48,223 nucleotides of DNA from Rhodospirillaceae bacterium (GCA_002722775.1 PBMU01000004.1:1-48223), one strand, 5' to 3'. Positions 11,001 to 21,390 are shown, numbered from the stretch's first letter. Translations and numbers: made by a program. Notes: generated by a model not told the origin, from the sequence alone.

Positions 11001-12167
11001 GACTTTGCAGACCCTAATGACCAACCATGGACAGGACTATCAGCAGCTAATGCATCTATTGGATATGATGCTAATGTAGCCCAGAATGTACTGATTTGTT
11101 ATCCTGTAAGTCCTTATAATAAGCGCCGTATATATCTCAACAATGATATGGCAGTGCAGACAGGAGATAAAATACGTATCGAGTTCGATTACTGGGCCTC
11201 TAGTGACTACAATGGTACTGCTGGTAGCGGTAAATTCAGAATAGGGGACGCCTTAGATAATGAGGCCTTTGTAACTGCCTTTGCCTTTACTGCTGGCGGA
11301 GGCTGGAAGAATGAGAGTCATATCATCACAGCAGCACTCACTACTAGATTCGTATTTCAACTATGGGTAGACCACTCTGTAGGAACACTGGTAATTACTA
11401 ATATCCGTATCCGTAAGATGAAGGATGCTAATCTGATTGTAGATGGGGCTATTAGTGCTAGCAAACTTACTGCTGATGCTGTGGATGGTAAGCTAATACA
11501 GGGTGCTACACTACGCGGTGGTAAGGTAGAGATAATAGGAAGTATTATGATTGTGCAGAATAGTACTCCTTTTGGGCCTGACTCACTAATAGAGTGGAAA
11601 GGTCCTGCTATTCTTACTGGAGGGGCCCCCAACTATGGCGCTCTTACTAAGGCTAATGCTACTATATCATGGTTGGACAACGCGGGAAATTCTTACTTCG
11701 GAGGGAATCTCTCGGCAGGAATCTTACGAAATGCGGCACGCTCTACTAGCAAAGCTCTTAACGTATCTGTGGAGGCTGGCCCTTTCTCTACCAATGGTGG
11801 CAGTAAAACTGTTGTATGGGGATGTGTATGGGCAGGCTACTACAGTGATTCCACGTCAGGGTCAGATAGTACAAGTACAGTAGCTGGAGGTACAGTAACC
11901 TTGTATCGCAGACTGAATGGTGGTTCTAGAGTTCAGCTAGATACAAAGAATATTAATACTACTCTAACTACTACAGTAATCCAAGACCCTGAAGTAGGAA
12001 CTACAAAGACTTTGTATGAGGATGGAGGTGCTACATTTACATTCACAGATACTAATACTAGTACGCAGGACTTCACGTACGAAGTAGAAGTTACTAACCA
12101 GTTTAGACATCTAGCATTACAGTTTATTACTGGTCAAACTACCACAGTTATATCAACCGAGGAATAA
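8001..12167 (+). CDS. Long tail fibre with coiled-coil and 57 decapeptide repeats (1388 aa)
   Basis: Coiled-coil N-terminus, ~22-aa repeats, then (A/S)(V/I)TAGKIAAN-type decapeptides, then a beta-rich C-terminus. Confidence 0.8.
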   Translation: MAYDLTLIPLNAALPFDYNNARPQLQELWTKTALLRETTAKALEELDAQIQQDIGTAIAGLRQDLDTLEGEYDAYVIANDQALAALSTSVDSRFQTSNGRLDAAETRLDSAEGRLDVVEPLLGTVNTRSNTNLQSINTINQTLTTHTGLLSGLRSDVDTNTGDISTLNGQVANIINTSIPGINGQLAGLRTDTDANTSDLGNLNTVVLPGLQQDLVDLNNDLIVLDGDLDTLNTVTLPGLQQDLQTLDTTLQGVDDDLDAAELILAGLNDDLTNLNTVILPQVQQDLQDAEDDIAYLNGTTLPQVQQDLSDAQADISTLNTVTLPQVQQDLQDAEDDIATLNNTTLPAVNSRLDTVESDLNTLNTVTLPDLADDLQLVDDAVVDINTNTIPAVQLAVDTVEQELDAVQGLFPVEAVNIAPKAITTAKIADGAVNALQVATGAIEANGLAEGAVTSVKIALNAVTNDAIADGAVGTGQLASGAVTAGQLASSAVTAAKLATNSVITSKIAENAITSALIATNAVTNDAIADGAVGASQIIANAVGTAALANGAVNASILANDAVTAAKIADAAIEADKIALGAVTETKISNGAITTPKIVAGAITTGLISAGAVTTSLIASEAITSGLIASNAVISDHILSGAITAGKIGADAVTAVNIAANAVEAGAIKAGAVTANAIATNAVTSNKITANAVTSAKIIANAITAGKIATNAVTAGKIDAGAVSTANLQALAITSEKIAAGAVSAGKIAARSIAADRIATNALTANEIASNAITANELAANSVSADKITSNAITSAKIAAEAITAGKIAANAVGANEIAANTISAGHITSDAVTADKLAANSVSADNIVANSITGSKLVAETITGAHIAANAVSTGHLTANSVGADQLAANSITAGKIVAGTITGNELAFRSIGADRIVANSIGADEIAANSIGAGQIVANSIGAGQIAANSIGAGQIVANSIGTGQLAANSVGTDQLVANSITAGFLAIRDFENFAAGSDFADPNDQPWTGLSAANASIGYDANVAQNVLICYPVSPYNKRRIYLNNDMAVQTGDKIRIEFDYWASSDYNGTAGSGKFRIGDALDNEAFVTAFAFTAGGGWKNESHIITAALTTRFVFQLWVDHSVGTLVITNIRIRKMKDANLIVDGAISASKLTADAVDGKLIQGATLRGGKVEIIGSIMIVQNSTPFGPDSLIEWKGPAILTGGAPNYGALTKANATISWLDNAGNSYFGGNLSAGILRNAARSTSKALNVSVEAGPFSTNGGSKTVVWGCVWAGYYSDSTSGSDSTSTVAGGTVTLYRRLNGGSRVQLDTKNINTTLTTTVIQDPEVGTTKTLYEDGGATFTFTDTNTSTQDFTYEVEVTNQFRHLALQFITGQTTTVISTEE
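8607..9153 (+). repeat. ~22-aa coiled-coil repeats in the fibre (LNTVTLPQVQQDLQDAEDDIAT)
   Basis: Consecutive LN(T/G/N)(V/T)(T/I)LP... units spaced 22 aa over the last five copies; earlier units longer. Confidence 0.8.
9264..10973 (+). repeat. 57 tandem 10-aa (30-bp) degenerate repeats in the fibre
   Basis: From AITTAKIADG to SITAGFLAIR, counted by hand as 57 units with no indels (570 aa = 1710 bp). Confidence 0.9.
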
Positions 12168-12171
12168 TATT

Positions 12172-12582
12172 ATGCCAAATATTGAACCTGCTCCAGAAAC
12201 AGCAATTGCTACTAAGATACAGGCTACGGAAAATGCCTCTGTCAAAGCACTGCAAGCGCTAGTCTCAGCTTTACCACAATCAGAATTACCGGTGGACCAT
12301 TTCTTCAGTGATGGTCTTTACCTTCGCAAACTAACACTTCCGCCCAAGGCATTGGCAGTGGGACGGGAGCACAAACACAATCACCTTGCAATAGTACTGA
12401 AGGGCCAAGTCGCCGTACACAGTAAGCAAGGAACTGCATACTACTCAGCCCCCTACATACTCAATGTAATGGCTGGTGATAAGCGTGCAGTGTTTACTGT
12501 CACAGAGGTAGAATGGGTTACTATCCATGCTACTGACCTGACTGACCCTGATGAAATTGTACGTACTCTAGCAGGAGAATAA
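12172..12582 (+). CDS. Cupin-fold protein (136 aa)
   Basis: 'REHKHNHLAIVLKGQVAVHS...APYILNVMAGDKRAVFTV' fits a cupin beta-barrel with an HxHxH segment. Confidence 0.6.
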   Translation: MPNIEPAPETAIATKIQATENASVKALQALVSALPQSELPVDHFFSDGLYLRKLTLPPKALAVGREHKHNHLAIVLKGQVAVHSKQGTAYYSAPYILNVMAGDKRAVFTVTEVEWVTIHATDLTDPDEIVRTLAGE

Positions 12583-12584
12583 TC

Positions 12585-13970
12585 ATGGCTTTTTATGCGA
12601 CAGCAGCAGTAGGTGGAGCATTAGTAAATGGCGTATTTAGTAATGCAGCCAACAAGCGTACCAATGCAGCCAACAAAGATATAGCAGAGACTCCAACTCG
12701 TATCACTGGTATTGATGAATTACTCAGTGAGTTGGAGCGTTCTGCTGAACAGACTCAGTCTGCATCACTAAGTGAGTTTGTAAATCAGCAACAGAATGCT
12801 AGCAGCATTGGCTCAAGTACTACACAGAATGATAGTGCTACTCAGAGTCAGGAACAGTCTCAGGTATCCTCACAGCAGGACCAGCAACAGACTACGGCCA
12901 CCAGTGAGACAGGTACTACTGATTCCAGCACCACAGGCTCACAGGCCACGGACCAGCAAACTAGCACTACAGGTACTACAACTGGTACTGTGCAGGGTAA
13001 TGTGCAGCGTGGCTCTGACGTGGCTAATGCGTCACTGGATGGTATTATTACTGAGCTTACACAGTCTAATCCCAATGTGCAGGCAGCAGTACAGAGCCTT
13101 ATGCAGAGAGTACTGCGGGAAGGCCAAGGTGTTATCAATGATAATCAGGCCAATACTGGTACCTTTGATAATACCACGTCAGTGCTTCTCCAGAACGACC
13201 TGAATACGAAGGCCGCCGAAGCTGGAGCATCACTACAATTGCAGGAAGAGGCAGCGCAGCAGGAACGGTTACTGGCAGCGATTGGTGCTAGTCAGCAAGG
13301 TACAGAGACTACTACGCAATCTTCGCAAGAGGAGCAGGCGATTCAGGAAGCTCTGGCAGCGCTCACTACGCAGCAGCAACAGACGCAGCAACAGACTGCC
13401 AATCAGGCGACTGAGACAGGTAATACTAGCACCACTGGTTCTCAAACTGAGCAGGTGGCAAGTCAGTCTAATACTCAGGAGCAGACTAACCAGTCTACCA
13501 GTACCACTGACCAAGTGTCTACGGCTACCAACACGGAGTCTACTGAGGATACAACTGCTTCTAGCTCAGAAAAGTCCAGCCAGTCTGAGACATCACTGAG
13601 TGACCAGTACCAGAATCCTAATGATTCTACACGTCCTGTGAGAGGTAGTGCATTGGGCGACTTAGTTAATACTGGACAGGTTACCATTGATAGTCTACTG
13701 GCAGCACAACCCAGCGCCGCAGGGACTACTCCAGTAGTAGGTACAGGTCCTAGTATTGGCGTCCCAGCTGGGGGAGGTATTGCAGGCATACTAGCGCAAA
13801 TGGCACAGGGTACTCCGGGTGTTGCTATCGGCGGAGGCGCTGGTGGCGGCGTATCTGGAGGTGGTGGTTCTGCAGACTTTAGCGCATTGGCAACTGCACT
13901 GGCACAGAGTACTACCCCTAACAATCCAGCATTGGATATGCCACTGGACCCTACTAAGTCACCAATCTAA
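12585..13970 (+). CDS. Q/S/T-rich low-complexity virion protein candidate (461 aa)
   Basis: Intact ORF with RBS; strong Q/T/S bias and Gly-rich C-terminus; lies before the internal virion proteins. Confidence 0.6.
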   Translation: MAFYATAAVGGALVNGVFSNAANKRTNAANKDIAETPTRITGIDELLSELERSAEQTQSASLSEFVNQQQNASSIGSSTTQNDSATQSQEQSQVSSQQDQQQTTATSETGTTDSSTTGSQATDQQTSTTGTTTGTVQGNVQRGSDVANASLDGIITELTQSNPNVQAAVQSLMQRVLREGQGVINDNQANTGTFDNTTSVLLQNDLNTKAAEAGASLQLQEEAAQQERLLAAIGASQQGTETTTQSSQEEQAIQEALAALTTQQQQTQQQTANQATETGNTSTTGSQTEQVASQSNTQEQTNQSTSTTDQVSTATNTESTEDTTASSSEKSSQSETSLSDQYQNPNDSTRPVRGSALGDLVNTGQVTIDSLLAAQPSAAGTTPVVGTGPSIGVPAGGGIAGILAQMAQGTPGVAIGGGAGGGVSGGGGSADFSALATALAQSTTPNNPALDMPLDPTKSPI

Positions 13971-13980
13971 GGAGTAATGT

Positions 13981-15873
13981 ATGATAACTTTAGACCAACA
14001 ACGCGCATTACTGGAAGAAGAGTTACTGGCTAATATCGCCAATCCGGTGACTCCTGTTACTAAGCCTGCAGACTTGAATACTGTTATTGAGCAGACACAG
14101 ACTGTAGTGACTAGTGCGCAGGCTAAAAATGCGGAAGTGACTTCTAGCGTAGAGACTACTCTGGACCAGCGGGAGCAGCTACTGGAAGAGTTAGCAGCAT
14201 CACAAGCGGAAGTAACGCAGGCTAATATTGAGCAAGCAAACGTCGATGCTGGTATCCAGACTCGTGCCGCCGCTAGAAATCCCGGCGCTATCCAACAGTA
14301 TCAGGATAAGGTTAGTGGCACTCGTGCTACTGAGCAGCGTAATAAGATACATGAGGCCTATATTGAGGCTGAGAATGCATATCTAGCAGAAGTGGAAAAG
14401 GCTAAGAACAGTAACTTCTTTATGCGCGCAGTGCGGGAGGAGCTGTTTGTTAAGCCTGCGTTTCAAGAAATGCAAAGAGCAGACGCACTACGCCAGAACC
14501 GCCAGCAGCTTACAGCAGCAGCAACACAACAACTCTTCGCTAGTATCACAGCTAATACTAAGATTGAAGAGTCACTATCCGCAGAACAGAAAGCGGAAGT
14601 GGACCGTAAGGTGGCTGTTGCTACTGATATGTATAATGATGTAGCAGGGAAGATTAAGATTACTGATGCTAAGCTGGAAGGATACAGAAAACAGCTTGGT
14701 CTTAGTGATGACCAGGTTAAGCTTGCCATTAATAATATGGAGTTGGAGCTTAAGAAGGGAGCACTGACACAGCAGGATACTCAGCGTATTTTAGGTCAGA
14801 TTTATGCTGTTAATGAAGTTGATAAGATGCGTAAGGCTCGCGAGGATTATGCCAGTGAGACAGAATACCTTGCAGTACAGGAAGATAAGTTCGCTGACTA
14901 CTTGCGTATGGCCGGTCGTGAAGAGGAGATAGGTAAGACTACCTTTAAGGCTGCTATCTACAAGCAAGGCTTCAATCTCAAGAATGCTGAGGTTGCGTCC
15001 TATATGGCATGGTCAGCAGCCACTATCAATACTAAGGACAAGCTAATCACTGCTATGGCCAAGCGCAATAGTCCAAGCAATATGCCTACTAATACGCAGG
15101 ATGATTCAGTATTGGCAGGCGCTCAGAAAGCTGTGGCTACCTACAATGGTAGTATTGATGAAGAGATTGCTAAACTAACACAACGTAAGTTTGATAATCC
15201 TAAGGATAAGGATGTTATTGATGAGGAGATTAAGCAACGGCAGGCCGCGAAGCTATCACTAGATGATATGAATGATGCTCCGCGTATTGCACGCTTAATG
15301 ACAGAGATTAATCGTACTGCGAAGCAGGATGCTACTACTGCTATCTCTGCTGGTGTACTGGAAATGTCTGACCTTAAGGAATACATCAAGCAGAATCCAG
15401 ACCATGACCTAGTACAGCTTATTCCCTCCGACGTGATGGAGCGTATTACTGATGGTACCTATGCTGATATAGACCTGACCATTAAGCCTAATGATGCAGC
15501 AGGCTCAGTAGATGCTACTATGGACTCTGCAGTATCCTCTATTATCAAGCGGGCAAGTGAACAAGGTGACGGTACTATGGCGTCTCAATTGGCACTGGCT
15601 AAGCAGACTGCTGCTGACATGGCTATCTACTACAAGACACGTGCTGGTATTGCTACGCGCCAGAATGGTATGACGTCACTGGACAACATTATCATTCGTG
15701 ATGTGGATAGTATGGATAGTAGTACATGGTTCAGTGGTACTAAGACTGGCCGCAAGCTGGATATTACTAATCAAGGTGATATACTGGAACTGCTGACTAA
15801 TGGTTTGCGTCGCCGTGAAGCAAGACAGCGTAACCCAATCTCAGCTTCTGGTGCGCAATGGAGGAGCTTCTAA
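13981..15873 (+). CDS. Putative internal virion protein, helical (630 aa)
   Basis: Long helical, charged ORF, TAATG-coupled to the next gene; position like T7-type internal proteins. Confidence 0.5.
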   Translation: MITLDQQRALLEEELLANIANPVTPVTKPADLNTVIEQTQTVVTSAQAKNAEVTSSVETTLDQREQLLEELAASQAEVTQANIEQANVDAGIQTRAAARNPGAIQQYQDKVSGTRATEQRNKIHEAYIEAENAYLAEVEKAKNSNFFMRAVREELFVKPAFQEMQRADALRQNRQQLTAAATQQLFASITANTKIEESLSAEQKAEVDRKVAVATDMYNDVAGKIKITDAKLEGYRKQLGLSDDQVKLAINNMELELKKGALTQQDTQRILGQIYAVNEVDKMRKAREDYASETEYLAVQEDKFADYLRMAGREEEIGKTTFKAAIYKQGFNLKNAEVASYMAWSAATINTKDKLITAMAKRNSPSNMPTNTQDDSVLAGAQKAVATYNGSIDEEIAKLTQRKFDNPKDKDVIDEEIKQRQAAKLSLDDMNDAPRIARLMTEINRTAKQDATTAISAGVLEMSDLKEYIKQNPDHDLVQLIPSDVMERITDGTYADIDLTIKPNDAAGSVDATMDSAVSSIIKRASEQGDGTMASQLALAKQTAADMAIYYKTRAGIATRQNGMTSLDNIIIRDVDSMDSSTWFSGTKTGRKLDITNQGDILELLTNGLRRREARQRNPISASGAQWRSF

Positions 15874-18800
15874 TGAGCTTACGTTATGAAAGTAATAGCT
15901 CGTACGTACGGGCACTGGAACACGATGATGACCCTAGCTTTGGTGAAGAGATAGTAGACTTTGCCAAGTACGGTATTGGCTCCTCATTGCTGAGTGGTGG
16001 TATTGGACTTATCAATACTGCTACTTCTCTTATCAATGTGTTTGGTGCTGATATCGACCAGCTTGATACTGGTGAGCAGTTGGAGTCGTGGGGATTCAAT
16101 AATGCACATGCATACTACGAGGAGAATCAGACACTGGTAGACGGTGTAGGCTTCGTAGTATCCTCACTCATACCTGCTACTCTAGGGCTGAAAGGAGCGC
16201 GTGCAGCCCAGCAAGCATTACGTGCATCTGAGAGTACTGCACCGTTGATGATAGGACTGCGTCAGGCACTGGTACCTGCTAGTCAGGCAAACAAACTGCG
16301 TAAGGCTATTCAGGCGGATGCATTGGATATTCGTAGTCGTGGCCAGCAAATACTAGCAGCATCCAAGGAAGGCTTCCACCAGGCCGCTGTAGAAGGCGTC
16401 TTTATGGAGACTGCTATCCTTGCTACTAATGTGCAGAACCCATCACTAACGAAGGATGACCTAACCTACTTCGAAGCTATTGGCGAGAACCTTGGTACTT
16501 ATGGTGCAGGTCTAATATTCGGTACTGGTATTGGTGGTGTTATCAACACTGCTATCAAGTTCCAGACACTCAAGACTATCATGAAGGACAGTGATGAACA
16601 GGTAGCAGAACTGTTTAAGTTTGGTGCTATTGATAGTGAGCGTAATCCGCTAGGCATCTTGGCAGGTGACCGGATAGCAGAGCAGCTACGTATCTATGAT
16701 GCTAATCTCAAATCGCTAGGGGAAGTTAATACTGGCGTCTATGGTCCTAATGCACAAGGTCTGTCTGTGCAAGGGGAAAGGATTAATGCTACTGTTAAGG
16801 ATGAATTGTATAAGACTGTTGCAGAACTGACAGGAGAGCGTAGTGCACGCAATGGGAACATTGATAACAACCTGACCAATGAAGTGTTGGATATACTACT
16901 GGACCCTAACAAGCTTACTCCAGAAGGTCGGCATAACTTACTATCAGGACTGGAACGCATTACCCATCCAGAAGAGATTGATACTCTGTTTGACCCCGCT
17001 GCAATACCAACATCATTCCTCAAAGAGGATGGATGGATTGATAGTGTTGGTAAGCGTACCTATGGCAAGGAATGGACTGGTAGTGCAGAGCAGAAAGCAT
17101 ACCTGCGTGATAATGTGATGGACTACAACAGTGCTATGGTGCATACGGAGAAGGATGGTACTAAGGTTACTGGTATCGAACTGCGTGACCGTGTGTTCCA
17201 GAATGGTACTCCTGAGGAAGTAACAGAATTGCTGCGTCACGAACTGGCCTATGCTCCTGCTGCTGCGCTCAAGGATGTATTCAGTAATGCAGCCAATGCC
17301 AATCTGGTAGAGGAGCTGGTATCTCTGTCTAAGCTGGTTAATAAGGGTGCGTGGAATCTGGTAGCACGGTCTGAGACAGTACGCAAAGCTAACGCCGCTG
17401 CGGCTGGTCGTAGTAGACAGGCGATAGAAGAAGTTGCAGAAATGGATGCGTACCTTGAAGCAGTAGAGAAAGGACTACGTGACCCAGAGCAGTTGATTGC
17501 AGATGCTTATAATGCTCTTACTAATCCTCGTACTGCTAAGGAAGCTGCAGAAGTTGGTAAGACTGCGTATCAGATATTCGCGGGTAACAGTGCACTCAAG
17601 ACTCGTCTGGGCTACAGTGAAGCACTGCTGGATACCAAGACTGGTAACATGTTCAACCTCAGTGACCGTACTCCTACGATACGGGATACTGGTAAAGTCT
17701 CAATGGGAAGAGGAGGTGTACATCACTCACAAGGTATTACTAAGATTAACGATGCGTTCAATGTATTGGAGGTTGACCCTACTACTGCATCGGCGCATTA
17801 CTATGCAGCATCCCAACAGAAGCTGAGACCAACGGAAAAGTTAGTAGTCGATTGGACGAACTTCTATGCTATTAACAAGGTAATTAAGGCAGCACAAGAT
17901 GGTAAATTTAAAGGCGCTATTACAATCAAAAGCCCTAAGGGGATTTCTAATACAATTACTTTCGGTGGTACTGGAGATAGCATCGACCGCCTTAAAGGCA
18001 TCTACCAGCAGTACAAAAAGAAAGCTATTGCTGATATTAGTAATAATCCTGACAGCAAGTATAGCGTATCTGACATTGCCCGTATAGTGGATGTCAGTGA
18101 AGACTATGCTACGTTTCAAGGCCGTGGTACTGGGACTGCATTTTGGTCTCAGAACTACGACCCTGCTCGTCCTACTGTTATGAAGATGCATTACAAGAAT
18201 CGCACCGAAGTAACAGACCCAGATAAAGTACGTGGATTACTGGATAGTCGTGCCGCTATTGCTCAAGCCCAAAGCCATGCAGTGGCTAATACTAATGACT
18301 TCCTGTTCTCCTTGGACCCTAAACTAATTGGGCTAATGCCGGAGTCACAAATTGAAAGTGGTATTAACTACGCTTCTACTATTGGGGCTAGCACTGATGC
18401 TGCCGGACTGTTACGGTCTGCCAATAGTGACTATGGAAGCGGCGCGTCGTGGGCGCAACTAGTAGGGGAAGCCCATAACAAACTACGCGCAGCTGGTAAT
18501 AATGCCATTGCACTAACCATGGAACCAGTAGAGTTAGCACTCAAAGCCAAGCCACAAGCATTAGCAGAAGCAGCAGTACTGGACCCTAAACTGAGACAGA
18601 AATTCTACACATTCACTCCTGACTTCCAGCCAGACTCTGTAATAGCAGACCTTATGGCACGTCGTGCAGGAGTAGCTGAGGAGGTAGCACAACGTAATAT
18701 CAATGCACTGATGCAAATGCCTGCTATGAATATAGTAATGAATGCAGCATCAAAGAACAATACTATCTGGTCTGTAGAGATAATGGATGCAATTGATACC

Positions 18801-21332
18801 ATTGTTAATGCAGGTCGTATATCCAAGCCTATGCGTGACCGACTGGATGCGCTAGTGAGTGAGGATATTATTACTATTCAGAATAAGGAAGTCGTCGATT
18901 ACTGGCGTGCATCCGTGAAAGTGAATAGTGATATCAATGCTAAAGGTAAGCAGATGATTGCTGGGCTCAAAGGATTGGATAGTAATATTAACCCTGACGT
19001 ACTATATCCTGGTGCTCTGGACCCTATCCGCTATCGTCACGCTGCCTTTGTTATTCCCACTAAAGGTGGGCAACTAGACGGGTTCAAACGTGGTATTGTG
19101 GGTGGTCCAGACGATGCTACTCTGTCCCGTCGGATTAATAGTCTGAGAGATAAATATGGGAACGATATCACAATTGTACGTACTAATGAGGCAGAGAACT
19201 TCTTTAAGCAACAGGGGCTGTTTGATAGTGACTTTGCTCTTAATGAGTGGCGCGCTAATAGTGATTTACGTCGCGCTGGCCTTCTTGCTGACTTTATGCC
19301 TGAACCTACCCCTCAGCTGGTGGACAGCTATCGTAGAGACATGCAGCGTCAGTGGGGTGGAGTAGCTGATAATATTATGGAGATGCGTTACGCTGAGGAA
19401 GTAGCCACACTGGAGCAGGCTAGTAAGACTATCCAGATGAATAATAGTGCGCTAGGGCCACAACGTAATAAGAAGCTACCAGACAATTTCCGTGCTCAGC
19501 TAGCAGTGATGTTTAATAAGGAAGATACTACTCGGTTCGGTGCATGGAGAGATGTGCAGGAGAATCTGGATAAGGGTATTACCACGATAGTGAATACTAT
19601 CCGTAGTATGTTCAAGTCTAATCGCAGTGGTGTAGACTATGATACTATGAATAAGTACATGGACCACTACAATGTACCACGTGTGTATGACGACCGGATT
19701 GGTGAATTACTGGTGGAGACGGAAGGTCTACCGGAGCAGGTAGTCAATGCTATTATACCGGAACTTAATGGTGCTGCTGCTACCCTCATGCTGCGACTGG
19801 ATTATATACAGCCATTCGTGAATGCTATCAGTACACCTATCACTGCATTCCCAGAGATTAAACATCTACTGGATTCCATACCACAGTTGCAGCAACAACA
19901 GATTAATAAGACGTTGTCTGCTCGTGTACCTGCATCGGTAATGGAACAGACTGCAGAAGGTGTACCCCAGTACTCAATGTTCAGTAATATGAAGCTGGCA
20001 CAACAGGCGATTAAGGACTTCTTCCAGAACCCTGACCTAGTGGAGGATTACTACAAGCGTGGGTACTCTTCCAGCATCGTGAAGGAAATGCGTGATGTTA
20101 CTGATGCCATTGCTTTGGACCCACGGGTACTGAAGGAGAAAGGTATTGCGAAGTACCAAGGCATTGGGCATAAGATAGTGGATACACTAGCCACGCCAGC
20201 AGACTTCTCTGAGGAATTTGTGAAGTTCACTGCTGCACGTATGGCAGATATACTACTAACTAGCGCCGGCATTACGAATGGTACTACTAAGCACATGGCT
20301 ATCAATACCTTTGTGAAGCGGGTGCATGGTAACTATAACTATGCGCAGCGTCCAGCACTATTCAAGGGTATCACTGGTCAGGCTATTGGATTATTCCAGA
20401 CCTATCAGTTCAACTTGTTCCAGCAGTTGCTACGCCATATCGGAGACAAGCAGGCTGCAGCTACTAGTGCTATGATGGGGTTACAGGCTGGTATCTTCGG
20501 AGCACAATCAGTACCAGGATTCCGTGCTATGAATGAGTTCATTGCTGAGAAGTCTCAGTATCAGGACGACTTCTATACACTGAGTCAGGACGCTGTTGGT
20601 AACGAGGCTAGTGAATGGATACTGTATGGACTAGCGTCTAACTTCACTAAGCCAGTAATAGGGCATGGACTGGAGTTATACACTCGTGGTGACTTGAATC
20701 CTCGCACACCGTTCATCATACCTACCAGCATCGAAGAGGTACCGGTATACAGTATGGCTACCAAGTTCGCAGGTAGTATCATGCAGCTAGCGGATAGTGT
20801 TGCTAATGGTGCTCCAATGGGACAGGCTATGGCAGAAGCTATGGCTACCAACGGGGTGAACAGACCATTGGCAGGCTTAGGGCAGATGATGTCTGGAGCA
20901 AGGATTACTACCAAGGGCAGTGCATTGGCAGTGTTGCAGGATATGGATTGGACTCAGCGAGTAGTACGTGCATTGGGTACTAAGACACTGGATGAGTCTA
21001 TAGCGGTGCAGACATACTACCGTACTCAGGCATACCAGACTAATATGCAGGAACGTACTAATCAGTTAGGACGGAACATGCGTACTATTATGCGTGCTGG
21101 TAGTTACGATGGTAATGTGGCAGAGAAATTCCTACGGGACTACACTGCTAACGGTGGGACTATTGATGGGTATGACCAGTGGTTACATCGTCAGGCTATC
21201 AGTGCTACACAGTCTCAGATATATGACTTGTATAATACTAATGATAGTGTTGGAGGGCAGTATATGCAGGCAGTATTAGGAGGGAATGTTCCGCAGTCTA
21301 TCAGTACTGCTTATACGAATTCACCACAGTAG
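15873..21332 (+). CDS. Large internal virion/DNA-ejection protein candidate (1819 aa)
   Basis: Start MSLRYESNSS at 15873 after ggagg, overlapping the previous stop (TAATG). The ORF track start at 15858 is 5 codons earlier. Confidence 0.6.
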   Translation: MSLRYESNSSYVRALEHDDDPSFGEEIVDFAKYGIGSSLLSGGIGLINTATSLINVFGADIDQLDTGEQLESWGFNNAHAYYEENQTLVDGVGFVVSSLIPATLGLKGARAAQQALRASESTAPLMIGLRQALVPASQANKLRKAIQADALDIRSRGQQILAASKEGFHQAAVEGVFMETAILATNVQNPSLTKDDLTYFEAIGENLGTYGAGLIFGTGIGGVINTAIKFQTLKTIMKDSDEQVAELFKFGAIDSERNPLGILAGDRIAEQLRIYDANLKSLGEVNTGVYGPNAQGLSVQGERINATVKDELYKTVAELTGERSARNGNIDNNLTNEVLDILLDPNKLTPEGRHNLLSGLERITHPEEIDTLFDPAAIPTSFLKEDGWIDSVGKRTYGKEWTGSAEQKAYLRDNVMDYNSAMVHTEKDGTKVTGIELRDRVFQNGTPEEVTELLRHELAYAPAAALKDVFSNAANANLVEELVSLSKLVNKGAWNLVARSETVRKANAAAAGRSRQAIEEVAEMDAYLEAVEKGLRDPEQLIADAYNALTNPRTAKEAAEVGKTAYQIFAGNSALKTRLGYSEALLDTKTGNMFNLSDRTPTIRDTGKVSMGRGGVHHSQGITKINDAFNVLEVDPTTASAHYYAASQQKLRPTEKLVVDWTNFYAINKVIKAAQDGKFKGAITIKSPKGISNTITFGGTGDSIDRLKGIYQQYKKKAIADISNNPDSKYSVSDIARIVDVSEDYATFQGRGTGTAFWSQNYDPARPTVMKMHYKNRTEVTDPDKVRGLLDSRAAIAQAQSHAVANTNDFLFSLDPKLIGLMPESQIESGINYASTIGASTDAAGLLRSANSDYGSGASWAQLVGEAHNKLRAAGNNAIALTMEPVELALKAKPQALAEAAVLDPKLRQKFYTFTPDFQPDSVIADLMARRAGVAEEVAQRNINALMQMPAMNIVMNAASKNNTIWSVEIMDAIDTIVNAGRISKPMRDRLDALVSEDIITIQNKEVVDYWRASVKVNSDINAKGKQMIAGLKGLDSNINPDVLYPGALDPIRYRHAAFVIPTKGGQLDGFKRGIVGGPDDATLSRRINSLRDKYGNDITIVRTNEAENFFKQQGLFDSDFALNEWRANSDLRRAGLLADFMPEPTPQLVDSYRRDMQRQWGGVADNIMEMRYAEEVATLEQASKTIQMNNSALGPQRNKKLPDNFRAQLAVMFNKEDTTRFGAWRDVQENLDKGITTIVNTIRSMFKSNRSGVDYDTMNKYMDHYNVPRVYDDRIGELLVETEGLPEQVVNAIIPELNGAAATLMLRLDYIQPFVNAISTPITAFPEIKHLLDSIPQLQQQQINKTLSARVPASVMEQTAEGVPQYSMFSNMKLAQQAIKDFFQNPDLVEDYYKRGYSSSIVKEMRDVTDAIALDPRVLKEKGIAKYQGIGHKIVDTLATPADFSEEFVKFTAARMADILLTSAGITNGTTKHMAINTFVKRVHGNYNYAQRPALFKGITGQAIGLFQTYQFNLFQQLLRHIGDKQAAATSAMMGLQAGIFGAQSVPGFRAMNEFIAEKSQYQDDFYTLSQDAVGNEASEWILYGLASNFTKPVIGHGLELYTRGDLNPRTPFIIPTSIEEVPVYSMATKFAGSIMQLADSVANGAPMGQAMAEAMATNGVNRPLAGLGQMMSGARITTKGSALAVLQDMDWTQRVVRALGTKTLDESIAVQTYYRTQAYQTNMQERTNQLGRNMRTIMRAGSYDGNVAEKFLRDYTANGGTIDGYDQWLHRQAISATQSQIYDLYNTNDSVGGQYMQAVLGGNVPQSISTAYTNSPQ

Positions 21333-21390
21333 GTGGATATTTGGCATAGGGGGCACAAGGAAGTGCGAACCCCTACACCAAGGAATGGTA

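Noticed and set aside
13475-13924. 149-aa minus-strand ORF within the Q/S/T-rich gene
   Set aside because: Complement of a biased coding sequence; opposite to operon direction.
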